NCBI RefSeq assembly: GCF_040361435.1
Contig: NZ_APNL01000020.1
Location: forward strand, 1 to 64,000
Source: Salinisphaera sp002433465
GTDB lineage: Bacteria; Pseudomonadota; Gammaproteobacteria; Nevskiales; Salinisphaeraceae
Length of the DNA: 64,000 nucleotides
Direction: 5' to 3'
The notes beneath the pieces were generated by a model, which saw only the letters and a program-made list of their open reading frames with translations, made no database searches and was not told the DNA's origin. Both the position numbers and the translations under genes were made by a program. Each line of letters opens with the position of its first letter. Position 1 is the first letter of the stretch. Below, in pieces: positions 39,456 through 47,784 of the stretch.

Positions 39456-39683
39456 ATGTGGCGACAATGTCGGCGTGGCAGCACTGAGCCGCCACGCTTT
39501 GTCAGCCTCGCTCACGCCACCACGATCATCCGAGGCTGGCATCGCGAATACAACGAAGAGCTGACCCTCTCCCCAATAACCGAGCATTCAGACTTGGAAA
39601 AATCAGGCCTGTTCGCCGATGGCCGGCACGTCGGCGATTTCGACGGCTGGCCCGTTACCTGGAGAAGGAACTCCGAGATCTAA
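39456..39683 (+). pseudogene. Remnant of an IS3-family transposase (orfB C-terminus)
   Basis: A 75-codon frame holds PRFVSLAHATTIIRGWHREYNEE, matching the pattern 'F-SLAHAR-I-WR-YNEERPH' near the end of IS3-type integrase domains, just before the usual RPHxALG block, which is lost. The DDE residues, orfA and inverted repeats are not seen. It marks a past insertion at the 3' border of the T6SS cargo island. Confidence 0.5.
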
Positions 39684-39719
39684 CGCGCGGCCGCTGCTCG
39701 CCTGTAGGCAATCGCCATG

Positions 39720-39754
39720 AAAAAAAGCGCGACTCGCCATGGACGAGCCGCGCT
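39720..39754 (-). terminator. Rho-independent terminator of the copper-protein gene
   Basis: On the minus strand AGCGCGGCTCG pairs with CGAGTCGCGCT (one G-U), followed by a run of T. It lies 52 nt past the stop codon at 39806. Confidence 0.8.
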
Positions 39755-39805
39755 CTTGTGAGCCGGCATGCGTTTGCATGCATGCCGAACTTCAGCCTTC
39801 ATGCC

Positions 39806-40207
39806 TTACGAGTCGATCTCGCCCAGCAGGTCGTCGCAGGCTTTTACGCAGCGGTTGCAGGCTTCGGCACACAGCGCGCAGTGCTGGTTCTGGTCGCCGT
39901 GGCCTTCACAATGCGCGGCGCACTTCTGGCAGGCGTCTCGGCAGGCCTTGACCTGCGTGGCGGCCGGCGACTCGCCGAAGGCCGTCTGGCGCGACAGCAC
40001 GCGGGCCGTGGCGTTACAGATGTCGGCACAGTCGAGATCGGTACGGATGCAGCCGCGCAGGTCGGCCACATTGTCTTCGGCGAGACAGGCATCCGCACAG
40101 GCGGTGCAGTGGTGTGCGCAGTCGAAGCAGGCTTCGACACAGGCGACGAGCTGTTTCTGCACCGACAGCGGGTTTGGGTGCGTCTTGAGCATGGCTTCTG
40201 CTTGCAT
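39806..40207 (-). CDS. Four-helix-bundle copper-storage protein (Csp3/DUF326-like)
   Basis: 133 residues from ATG 40207, 8 nt after AGGAG. Eighteen cysteines occur mostly as CxxxC and CxxC steps along predicted helices (for example ACVEACFDCAHHCTACADAC and CRDACQKCAAHC), the pattern of Csp proteins that fill a helix bundle with Cu(I). There is no signal peptide, so it is of the cytosolic Csp3 type rather than Csp1. Stored copper may protect the cell or serve an oxidase. It is a single-gene unit with its own terminator. Confidence 0.87.
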   Translation of the reverse strand: MQAEAMLKTHPNPLSVQKQLVACVEACFDCAHHCTACADACLAEDNVADLRGCIRTDLDCADICNATARVLSRQTAFGESPAATQVKACRDACQKCAAHCEGHGDQNQHCALCAEACNRCVKACDDLLGEIDS

Positions 40208-40518
40208 GGTTTCGCTCCTTGGTTCGTCGGCGCATCGCGGCGCCGACGTTCGAATTCGTAGCGGCCGCCCCAAACGAGCGGCCGCCGTTGAATCCGCATG
40301 GAAACGAAACCCGTGCTGCGGGTATATCAGCAGTCCTACGGACGGCGCGACGACGGCTGTCATGAGCGCGATACGTGTTCACACTCAACCCGCAGACCCG
40401 CTTATAACGCTTACAAGCGCGGTTGTTGGCGCCCGAGCAATCCGCTGCTCCGCCGGCAAGCGCCCTTGAAGCGATACGGCACCGACCCCTCGGCCGGCAC
40501 CGCGACGACCCGGCCGGC
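40208..40518. other. Intergenic region upstream of the copper-protein gene
   Basis: 311 bp between the copper-protein start and the nitronate monooxygenase stop. It must hold the promoter of the former. No clear CueR-type or CsoR-type palindrome was found by eye. Confidence 0.3.
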
Positions 40519-41475
40519 TTAAGCGAACCGCTTGCGCGCGGCGGCGTATTCCGTGGCCAGACGATCAACGATTTCGCTGGCCGGAAGCACGCTGTCGATA
40601 CTCCCCACGCCCTGCCCCGCGCCCCAGATATCCTTCCAGGCCTTCTTCTTCTCGCGGTCGCTGCCGAAGGTCATGGCTTCCTTGCCGGATTCGGGCAGCG
40701 CGTTCGGGTCCAGCCCGGCGTTTTCGATCGAACCGCGCAGGTAGTTACCGTGTACGCCTGTAAACAGGTTGGAGTAGATCACGTCCTTGGCCGTGGATTC
40801 GGTCACCATCGCTTTGTACTCGTCGACGGCATTGGCCTCGGCGCTGGCGATAAAGCGCGTGCCCATATACGCAAAGTCCGCGCCCATGGCCTGGGCGGCC
40901 AGAATATGTTCGCCGCGGGTGATCGAGCCGGACAGAATCAGCGGACCGTCCCAGAACTGGCGAATCTCGGAGACCAGCGCGAACGGGCTGAGGGTGCCGG
41001 CATGGCCGCCCGCCCCCGCACAGACCACGATCAATCCGTCTACCCCGGCCTCAATCGCCTTTTCGGCATGGCGCACGCTGATCACGTCGTGAAACACGTG
41101 GCCGCCGTAGTCGTGGGCCACTTCCACCGCGGCATGCGGCGCGCGCAGGCTGGTGATCATCAGCGGCACCTTGAAGTCGGCACAGGCTTTTAGATCATGC
41201 TCGAGCCGATCGTTGGAAGCGTGCACGATCTGGTTGACCGCGAACGGCGCGATCTTCGCCTGCGGGTCGGCCGCGCGGGCCTCGTCCAGCGTCGTGGTAA
41301 TCCGCTCGAGCCACACCGGCAGCTCCTCGGCCGGACGCGCGTTCAAAGCCGGAAAAGAACCAACGATGCCGCTCATGCACTGGGCGATCACAAGATCCGG
41401 ATTGGACAGAATGAACATCGGCGAACCGATGACCGGCAGACGCATCTGCGCATTGAGTTGATCGACCAGCGACAT
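40519..41475 (-). CDS. Nitronate monooxygenase (NMO / 2-nitropropane dioxygenase family)
   Basis: 318 residues from ATG 41475, preceded by AAGGAG; the long frame upstream to 41865 is not used. RLPVIGSPMFILSNPDLVIA (ends RLPV and VIA, about 12-31) is the FMN-barrel start, HDVISVRHAEKAIEAGVDGLIV the middle, and CAGAGGHAGTLSPFAL plus ADFAYMGTRFIAS the FMN-phosphate sites. The family oxidises alkyl nitronates such as propionate-3-nitronate with O2 and FMN; some members are enoyl reductases. A perfect GAACGATCGTTC site 43 bp upstream links it to the acyl-CoA regulon. Confidence 0.87.
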   Translation of the reverse strand: MSLVDQLNAQMRLPVIGSPMFILSNPDLVIAQCMSGIVGSFPALNARPAEELPVWLERITTTLDEARAADPQAKIAPFAVNQIVHASNDRLEHDLKACADFKVPLMITSLRAPHAAVEVAHDYGGHVFHDVISVRHAEKAIEAGVDGLIVVCAGAGGHAGTLSPFALVSEIRQFWDGPLILSGSITRGEHILAAQAMGADFAYMGTRFIASAEANAVDEYKAMVTESTAKDVIYSNLFTGVHGNYLRGSIENAGLDPNALPESGKEAMTFGSDREKKKAWKDIWGAGQGVGSIDSVLPASEIVDRLATEYAAARKRFA

Positions 41476-42145
41476 GAAGACTCCTTTTTGTTCTCGCAAT
41501 GGATGAGGAACGATACCGAACGATCGTTCGCCGTGTAAAAGATACCGGAGATACACCGCGAGGGGCAGCTGATATGCGCTGACGCCGCCGCAATCATGAA
41601 GCGCGCGCCCCGAATCGCAGGCAAGGAGCGATGAACGAACTCCGAGAGCGCCCGCTCTACCGCGCCATGCGCGGTTAAATGCGCGGTAATCAGACGCCAG
41701 CCGCACGTTGACGACAAACACACAACGCGCGACTTGGTTGGGCGAGCGGCGAGCATCAGCTGACTTCGGCGCCTTATGCTTCGAGTTAACCGCGAACCCA
41801 GGCCGCCATTTCTGCGGCGCCCACGTTCGCACCCCAACCCCAATATTTGCGCCACCCACAGCCACCCGGCGCGGGGTCGATCAAACGCCTGTAACAAAGC
41901 CGACGAGCGGTCAAAGGCGACCAGCACTCGTACGACTCTCATACACCGGTCCGAGACTCTTCAGATATTGCTCGCGGAATCAATCCGGTAAAACGCTTAG
42001 ATATATTTTGAAACTGCGGCCAAGCGGCCGACTCACAAGACACCGCGCCCTACCCGAACCGATGCAACTGACAATCAGATTTTATTTAACGGGCGGCGCG
42101 TGAAAGTATTTTGAGGGGGTGGGGGATTGCGGGGAGACTTACGCT
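41476..42145. promoter_or_regulatory. Divergent region between nitronate monooxygenase and csgD
   Basis: 670 bp with no supported gene. The left part has the operator at 41518. The right part, 41950-42110, is richer in A+T and probably holds the csgD promoter with a long leader, as is usual for csgD; no certain -35/-10 pair was found. Confidence 0.45.
41518..41529. promoter_or_regulatory. GAACGATCGTTC operator, copy 4
   Basis: Perfect copy 42 bp upstream of the nitronate monooxygenase ATG, flanked by C and G to give CGAACGATCGTTCG (14-bp palindrome). Confidence 0.65.
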
Positions 42146-42874
42146 ATGAAGTGCAGCAACGCAAAAATCATTTTTGTCACCGACAGTAATTCGCAAAGTC
42201 GGCTATTCATAGAACATATCGAAGCACGCCTAAAGTGTGAAATATCCTTGCTATCGCCTGTCGATTCGATCGAAGCGATTAAGAACAATAACGCTTTGAT
42301 TTTGCTCGATGCTGCAGAGATGGATGACAGCCGCATGCAGAATTGGTGCGTGTCGGCCGCAGGCAAACAAGGCCTCGTACTTGCGGCAATCAACTTGCGT
42401 GACGAAAACCACGCCACTCAGGTGTTAGCGTCTGTGTACTTGAAAGGCGTATTTTACCGTCGCGACAGCGTCGACCTCATCTGCAAAGGCATCAGCAAAC
42501 TGCTGGACGACCATCTTTGGATGTCGCGCTCGCTGATGACACAGCTAATCGAGCGCTACCGTAATCAGCAACTCAATGCCTATCGCCCGGTGGGTGGACT
42601 GACGCAGCGCGAGCTCGAGATCATTTGCCTGCTGGGCTCGGGCGCCTCCAATAACGCGATTGCGCGCCAGCTTTTTGTGAGCGAACACACGGTCAAGTCG
42701 CATCTGTACAACATTTTTCGCAAGCTCGACGTTCGCAACCGAATACAAGCCACGAACTGGGCCCGACAGAACCTTGGCGTACTACCGAATATTTCAGCGT
42801 CAGCCGCTCGAAAGCCGGCGGAAACGCGCTCGGCCAAAAATGGTTTAGCCGGGACGGACGCCCCGGGGCTATAG
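42146..42874 (+). CDS. csgD: CsgD-type LuxR-family regulator of curli
   Basis: 242 residues from ATG 42146, with GGGGAG ten nt upstream. The first 130 residues are an atypical receiver: ALILLDAAEMDD keeps an Asp after the third strand, and KGVFYRRD parallels the NGVFYS block of E. coli CsgD. The LuxR helix-turn-helix (about 150-212) reads LTQRELEIICLLGSGASNN and SEHTVKSHLYNIFRKLDV, nearly the CsgD sequence. The C-terminal tail is about 30 residues longer than in E. coli. It heads the csg genes on the same strand and should turn on curlin synthesis. Confidence 0.88.
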   Translation: MKCSNAKIIFVTDSNSQSRLFIEHIEARLKCEISLLSPVDSIEAIKNNNALILLDAAEMDDSRMQNWCVSAAGKQGLVLAAINLRDENHATQVLASVYLKGVFYRRDSVDLICKGISKLLDDHLWMSRSLMTQLIERYRNQQLNAYRPVGGLTQRELEIICLLGSGASNNAIARQLFVSEHTVKSHLYNIFRKLDVRNRIQATNWARQNLGVLPNISASAARKPAETRSAKNGLAGTDAPGL

Positions 42875-43297
42875 CGCCGTACTCGCCTGAACCACTGGCG
42901 CGCTGGCACTCGCGCAGGGCGCAAGCGCTTCGTTGGCTTCATATTCGCTACGAGCTTACCCACGCTCTTTCTTTCGGCGCTCTGCGGGCGACAGCCGCGA
43001 GCGCCGTTGCGTGCGTCCGGCACAAAGCACGCCCTCCCCTCGGCGAATGCACGAAGCATGAGAAAACTCATACCCACGGCGCCGCAAAGGTTTAAAAAAA
43101 CAACCCGTGGGATGGTTCTTTAGCCCGATGGGATTTGGTCGCGGGCGCTAGCACACTGGCCGAACGAAAATTCAGGGCGCTGCTTAAAAATTACTGGACG
43201 CGGCGCCACAAGGATCTGCCAATCGTCACGCGTTTTATTGCCCGAATACATTGTTTATGTGTTTGGCAAGACGACTTACGGATGTCGAATACCAATA
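42875..43297. promoter_or_regulatory. Region between csgD and csgE with a candidate CsgD box
   Basis: 423 bp, too long for a simple operon gap, so csgEFG likely has its own promoter. It contains the 14-mer TGGTTCTTTAGCCC at 43113 that recurs upstream of csgB. Confidence 0.45.
43113..43126 (+). promoter_or_regulatory. 14-bp motif shared by csgE and csgB upstream regions, copy 1
   Basis: TGGTTCTTTAGCCC, identical to 45943-45956. It is 172 bp before the csgE start. Function as a regulator site is inferred only from repetition and position. Confidence 0.45.
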
Positions 43298-43822
43298 ATG
43301 AACACACAAAATCGACGTTCAACCTATGCATACCGCCTGGCAGCTATTGCCCTGTTCATTCTTGCCGAACTTGGACAGGCCCAGACAGAAGTCGACCCCG
43401 CGGAGCCAAGCCCAAAGTCCGTGAACGACACGTCGTCCATTAATCGACTCGAGAGCGAGGATGGCCCTCGTCTCGAATCGGCCTACAACGGTAGCAGCGA
43501 GCTCACCGGCGTGTTGGTCGATCGAACCCTAACCGTCATCGGCCAGAACTTCTATCGCGCATTCAGCCAGATCGGGATGGGCCACCCCATCATCCGCGGG
43601 GCCACACTCACGATCCACGAACGCCCCGATGCCCGCTGGGGCATCCAGCTCTGGATAACCGACGGGCCCCGCGTGTACTTCGAAACACGACTATCACCGC
43701 GGCTCAGCGACGCCGACGATGTCGCACGGCAGGCCATCGACCTGGTCGAGAAAGCCATTCTCAAACGGCAGCTTTCGGCGGCACTCAATCCCAGTGCCGA
43801 TCTCGGAAAAGAAGAACTTTAA
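43298..43822 (+). CDS. csgE: Curli assembly factor CsgE
   Basis: 174 residues from ATG 43298. A signal peptide (RRSTYAYRLAAIALFILAEL, cleavage after GQAQ near residue 29) is followed by a polar linker of about 40 residues absent in E. coli, then the CsgE core: GVLVDRTLTVIGQNFYRAF, LTIHERPDARWG and a final DLGKEEL like the DLAHDEF of E. coli. CsgE forms the periplasmic cap that directs curlin to the CsgG pore. The next gene, csgF, begins 11 nt on. Confidence 0.93.
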   Translation: MNTQNRRSTYAYRLAAIALFILAELGQAQTEVDPAEPSPKSVNDTSSINRLESEDGPRLESAYNGSSELTGVLVDRTLTVIGQNFYRAFSQIGMGHPIIRGATLTIHERPDARWGIQLWITDGPRVYFETRLSPRLSDADDVARQAIDLVEKAILKRQLSAALNPSADLGKEEL

Positions 43823-43833
43823 ACGGGGGCCTC

Positions 43834-44238
43834 ATGAAACGCGCCAACATTATCGCCATCGCCGTGCTGGGTATGTCGCCTGTGGCTGGTGCCGGCGAGC
43901 TCGTTTATCAGCCCATCAACCCCTCGTTCGGGGGTGATCCATTCAACGGCAGCTACTTGCTCAACAAGGCCCAGGCCCAGGATACCCACGAACCACCAGG
44001 GCGCTCGCGCTACGAGCCGCTCTCGGCAACCGAGCGGCTGGTTCAGAACCTGCAAAGCCGGCTGATCTCGCAACTTATCTCGGATGTAGGGGCCGGCGAA
44101 ATCAGCGAGGGCGTGTTCGACAGCGACGAGTTCGGCGTCGTAATCCGTGACGAGAACGGCCAGCTGAGCATAACGGTCACCGACAAGGCCACCGGCGATG
44201 TCACCACCATCAACGTAGGCGGCCTATCGGGCTTCTAA
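43834..44238 (+). CDS. csgF: Curli assembly factor CsgF
   Basis: 134 residues with a signal peptide cut after GAGA near residue 20. The mature start ELVYQPINPSFGGDPFNGSYLLNKAQAQ agrees with the family (conserved NPxFGGxP and LLNxAQAQ; residues 21-48), which inserts into the CsgG pore and anchors CsgB at the cell surface. The C-terminus LSITVTDKATGDVTTINVGGL is the usual end. Lies in the csgEFG run; csgG follows after 40 nt. Confidence 0.95.
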   Translation: MKRANIIAIAVLGMSPVAGAGELVYQPINPSFGGDPFNGSYLLNKAQAQDTHEPPGRSRYEPLSATERLVQNLQSRLISQLISDVGAGEISEGVFDSDEFGVVIRDENGQLSITVTDKATGDVTTINVGGLSGF

Positions 44239-44278
44239 TAAGCACAGCAGATAGAACAAAGGGCAGAGGGGGCAAGCC

Positions 44279-45109
44279 ATGCGGTTTATTGTTGTATTTC
44301 TGATGATTACAAGCCTGACCGGCTGCGCCGCGGTCGTCGCCAACTCGCGCGGGCTCGAAGGCCAGCCTGCGACGCTCACGCCCCGGAGCGGAACGTACCA
44401 GGATCTGCTTGCGCTACCCCCACCGGCCGGGCAGATTTACGCGTCGATTTATGATTTTCGAGATCTGACCGGGCAGTACAAACCCGCCCCGGCCAGCACG
44501 TTCTCGACCGCCGTCACTCAAGGTGCCGCGTCAATGCTGACTGGTGCCCTCGCAGACTCCGGCTGGTTCATCCCCCTTGAGCGCGTGGGACTGCAGAACC
44601 TGCTAACGGAGCGCCGTATCATCCGCGCAGAGTTCGAACGCTTTGGCCAGCCGGATACGCTGCCCTCGTTGAGGGCGGCCTCCGTGATGCTGGAGGGCGG
44701 CATCATCGCCTATGAATCGAACATCCGTACCGGTGGCGCGGGCGTTGAATATTTCGGCATTGGGACGTCCGGCCAGTATCAGGTCGATCAGGTGACCGTG
44801 AACCTACGCGCAATCGAGATTTCGACGGGCAAAATCCTTGCAAACGTAACAACCACCAAAACCATTTATTCCAGAGAGCTACGCGCCGGTTTTTACCGCT
44901 TTATCGATTTCAGCAGACTGCTGGAAGCCGAGGCCGGATACACCAATAACGAACCCGTACAGCTGGCAGTCATGGCTGCGATCGAGGCGTCGGTAATTCA
45001 CCTGGTCGCGAAGGGCGTAACCGCCGGACTCTGGAAACTGCGCGAGGGCGTACAACTCGAGGGCACCATTCTGGACGTTTACCTTAACGCGCCCACCCCA
45101 CTCCTCTAA
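44279..45109 (+). CDS. csgG: Curli secretion pore lipoprotein CsgG
   Basis: 276 residues. Short signal peptide with lipobox SLTGC, lipid site Cys16, giving an outer-membrane lipoprotein. IYASIYDFRDLTGQYKP, TQGAASMLTGALADSGWF, PLERVGLQNLLTERRIIR and TVNLRAIEISTGKILANVTTTKTIYS are the CsgG blocks; the two last contribute to the transmembrane hairpins and constriction loop. It forms a nonameric pore for curlin export. Close behind csgE and csgF on one transcript. Confidence 0.96.
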   Translation: MRFIVVFLMITSLTGCAAVVANSRGLEGQPATLTPRSGTYQDLLALPPPAGQIYASIYDFRDLTGQYKPAPASTFSTAVTQGAASMLTGALADSGWFIPLERVGLQNLLTERRIIRAEFERFGQPDTLPSLRAASVMLEGGIIAYESNIRTGGAGVEYFGIGTSGQYQVDQVTVNLRAIEISTGKILANVTTTKTIYSRELRAGFYRFIDFSRLLEAEAGYTNNEPVQLAVMAAIEASVIHLVAKGVTAGLWKLREGVQLEGTILDVYLNAPTPLL

Positions 45110-46057
45110 GCACTCTCTAAATTACTAGGTCGCGAATAAACGCTCTTGCGGCGCTTGAAGGGCACGCGTACGAGAAACTCCCCTCTACTCTAAAAACTAT
45201 TAAAAATGACCTGCCTTCGCTCGTTTTCGGCTATCCGGACACCCGGTGACTGATTAAGCCTTTTTTTGGCCGAATCAAGCGTGTCTCATATCGCGGCGCC
45301 TTTTCAGCCTGCTCGCATGAAGCCAACAGCCCGGGACTGAATAGCCAGCAATTCGTCTGTGTTCAGTCCTCCGCTTGCGCTGTCGCAACAAGCACGCCGC
45401 TTAACCACCTGAATTGAGCCGAGCCAGCCCATTCCAGGCCCTCGACATAAGGGCCCCGAAACCCGGTCGAGCCAATTAAAAAAATGGCCACCCCATGCCT
45501 TTGCCCGTGTATTCGCCGCGACGCAGACCGCTTACCACGACGCGTGATTTCTCGCTATTGCTTCCAGGCTTTTTTGCCATGCTATCAAGCACGTACCCAA
45601 AGTCGCCCGATCGGAAACGAGTGACCACACAGGAAACGGTGCCTCTGAACCTACCGACGCCGCGTTCTCGGCTCTGAGCACCCGCCTGGTCAATCGATAA
45701 TCGGCCCCGTGGCGAGAGCGCTCGCCCGCCCAGGCGCCAGCCCACGCTTCCCATTGACGAGGTGCGACCCGGCCGCGTGGTACGACATCCGCAGACTCGG
45801 CTTCCCTCTTTTTGCCCCACCAAGCACTCGGCACAGGGGCGGCCGAGGGCATGTGCTTGAGCCCACGAGCACCGAGAAAATCCGAGTATCAGGAACCTAA
45901 TACTTCATCCCGTGAACGAGTTCAGAAATTTCAGACTCAAGTTGGTTCTTTAGCCCTATACCGCCAAATCGAACAATCCTGCAGAGTTATTCAAACGCCA
46001 ATCGGCATGGGATTTACGCACTCACCGAGTGCCTATTCAACATAGCGATGCGATGCC
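45110..46057. other. Long gap between csgG and csgB
   Basis: 948 bp. Short frames of 60 to 115 codons exist on both strands, but none has a known motif or ribosome site. The last 120 bp carry the shared 14-mer and presumably the csgBA promoter. The middle portion looks like decayed or structural DNA; its origin is not clear. Confidence 0.4.
45943..45956 (+). promoter_or_regulatory. 14-bp motif shared by csgE and csgB upstream regions, copy 2
   Basis: TGGTTCTTTAGCCC, 102 bp before the csgB start; the same 14-mer as at 43113. Candidate CsgD-binding site. Confidence 0.45.
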
Positions 46058-46630
46058 ATGTTCAGCACAGCGCAACATAAGACAGAAACGGCATTCATTA
46101 ACAGGGCGTTATATACGCTCGTGCTTTGCACCCTGTTGGTGTTCGCCATGCATGCACGAGCAGCCGCCAGCGAATCGATAGCCGATGGTGTTGCAAGCCA
46201 AAGTGTAATCCAGGCGTCAGCAGCCGGCGCCGTCGTGCCGAAGAATCCTAACGTTTCTTCAAATCACGGACACGAAAGCGTGAGCGTCATTGCCCAGGTG
46301 GGCAGCAATAACGCCGCACATGTCGTGCAGTCGCGCAACAAGGCGGTATTTAGCTCGGGCAACTATGCCGCGATCTACCAGAACGGCAACTGGAACGAAG
46401 CCAATATCATCCAGTCCGGCGGCAACAACGCCGGCTTGATCGGCCAGATCGGCAATCACCACCAGGCAACGATCGAGCAGCGCGGCAATAGCTTCGACGC
46501 TCGAATCAACCAGACCGGCTACCACAGCGATATCGCAATTTCGCAATCGGGCAGCGGCTTGCGCAGTCTATCCGTGGGACAGGCCTCTGTCTCCGGCCGG
46601 GCGGCGCCAGTCGTTATTCGTATGTACTGA
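46058..46630 (+). CDS. csgB: Minor curlin / nucleator CsgB
   Basis: 190 residues. A long signal peptide (about 35 residues, ending MHARA) precedes a 35-residue linker, then four to five curlin repeats of the form x-I-x-Q-x-G-x-x-N-x-A-x-I-x-Q, for example AAIYQNGNWNEANIIQ and AGLIGQIGNHHQATIEQ. The last repeat is followed by a basic end, RAAPVVIRMY, as in CsgB nucleators, whose C-terminus anchors them to the cell. It is just before the major curlin gene. The alternative, a second structural curlin, is less likely given its irregular repeats. Confidence 0.87.
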   Translation: MFSTAQHKTETAFINRALYTLVLCTLLVFAMHARAAASESIADGVASQSVIQASAAGAVVPKNPNVSSNHGHESVSVIAQVGSNNAAHVVQSRNKAVFSSGNYAAIYQNGNWNEANIIQSGGNNAGLIGQIGNHHQATIEQRGNSFDARINQTGYHSDIAISQSGSGLRSLSVGQASVSGRAAPVVIRMY

Positions 46631-46691
46631 GCAGGCCTTAGCTCAGTCATTCAGGCATGACCAAGGCACCATCAAACCCAGGGGAACCCAA

Positions 46692-47735
46692 ATGAAACTC
46701 CAACGCACCACTATCGCGACCGCGACCGCGGTCGCTCTTGCTCTCGGCGCCAGCTCTGCGATGGCAAGCAACAGCTATTCGGATGTCCAACAGTCGGGGG
46801 ACTACAACGACGCGACCGTCAGTCAGAACTCCTACGATACCTCCTACATCGACCAGTCCGGCGACGACAACGACGCAGTCGTCACCCAGGCCGGTTATCG
46901 TTCGAACATGTCCACCGTTGATCAGATGGGCGACGACAATACCGCCACGGTCGATCAGGGCGGCTGGGGCTACAACGACTCGTATATCGAACAGGCCGGC
47001 AACTCCAATACCGCCACCGTCGACCAGGGCGGCGGCACGCTGCTGGGTGTTGCGCTCGCTTCCGAGAATAACGAGTCGACCATCTATCAGTCCGGGGATA
47101 ACAACGACGCCTCGGTCGCTCAGGGTGGCCTGGGCTTCAACGACTCGTATATCGATCAGTCCGGCTACGACAACACGGCCAGCGTTACGCAGACCGGTGG
47201 CGGCTTCAACGGCTCCAACATCTTCCAGTCGGGCGACGACAACGAGGCCACCGTCACGCAAGGCGGTTTCGGCTTTAACGACTCGTACATCCATCAATCC
47301 GGCTCTGACAACACTGCCACGGTCGATCAGAGCGGCGCAGGCTTCAACGAGTCGATGATCGATCAGAGCGGCAACAACAACATCGCCAGCGTCGACCAGG
47401 ACGCACTGCTGGTGGGTGACAGCTACTCCTTCATCGATCAGTCCGGTGACGGTAACGAAGCCGACGTGGAACAGCGCCGCTTCGACAACGAATCGGAAAT
47501 CATCCAGTCCGGCAACGGCAACTTCGCCGACGTCGACCAGAGCGGCAACGGCGGGTTCTTCGGCCTGGGCGGCGGCGACAATGACTCGTACATCACGCAG
47601 AGCGGCAACTATAACGAGGCGTACGTGATGCAGTCGGGCAACGACAACCTGGCTCGTGTCACTCAGGCGAGCAACAGCAACTATTCGATGGTCGCACAGA
47701 CCGGAAACAGCAATACCGCGACCGTCACGCAGTAA
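46692..47735 (+). CDS. csgA: Major curlin CsgA, enlarged
   Basis: 347 residues; E. coli CsgA has about 151. After a signal peptide (cleavage after SSAMA near residue 25) come twelve full repeats of the type S-x-I-x-Q-S-G-x-x-N-x-A-x-V-x-Q plus a partial one ending TATVTQ. Loops between repeats vary, with glycine-rich inserts such as GGTLLGVALASENNE and GNGGFFGLGGGDND. Many repeats have Asp at the inner loop (SGDDN), so the fibre would be quite acidic. It should polymerise to surface amyloid. Closed by a UACG-loop terminator. Confidence 0.92.
   Translation: MKLQRTTIATATAVALALGASSAMASNSYSDVQQSGDYNDATVSQNSYDTSYIDQSGDDNDAVVTQAGYRSNMSTVDQMGDDNTATVDQGGWGYNDSYIEQAGNSNTATVDQGGGTLLGVALASENNESTIYQSGDNNDASVAQGGLGFNDSYIDQSGYDNTASVTQTGGGFNGSNIFQSGDDNEATVTQGGFGFNDSYIHQSGSDNTATVDQSGAGFNESMIDQSGNNNIASVDQDALLVGDSYSFIDQSGDGNEADVEQRRFDNESEIIQSGNGNFADVDQSGNGGFFGLGGGDNDSYITQSGNYNEAYVMQSGNDNLARVTQASNSNYSMVAQTGNSNTATVTQ
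46770..47735 (+). repeat. Tandem curlin coding repeats
   Basis: About thirteen degenerate units of roughly 66-75 bp, each coding one beta-strand-loop-strand unit. Nucleotide sequence varies between units while the Gln, Gly, Asn and Ala positions are kept, which shows selection on protein rather than recent duplication. Confidence 0.8.
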
Positions 47736-47761
47736 AAGCCCATCGCTTGCTGTTCTGTTCG

Positions 47762-47784
47762 GAGCCCCACTACGGTGGGGCTCT
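47762..47784 (+). terminator. Hairpin terminator after csgA
   Basis: GAGCCCCAC and GTGGGGCTC form a perfect 9-bp stem closed by the very stable loop TACG, followed by TTCTGTTT. The T run is broken but the stem is strong. Confidence 0.75.

Noticed and set aside
43113..43126. TGGTTCTTTAGCCC as a sigma54 promoter
   Set aside because: The GG to GC spacing is 7 nt instead of the 10 needed, and the flanking consensus bases are missing.
46770..47735. Curlin repeats as a CRISPR array or satellite
   Set aside because: The repeats are in one open frame, vary at the DNA level and encode the curlin pattern; no constant repeat with variable spacers is present.
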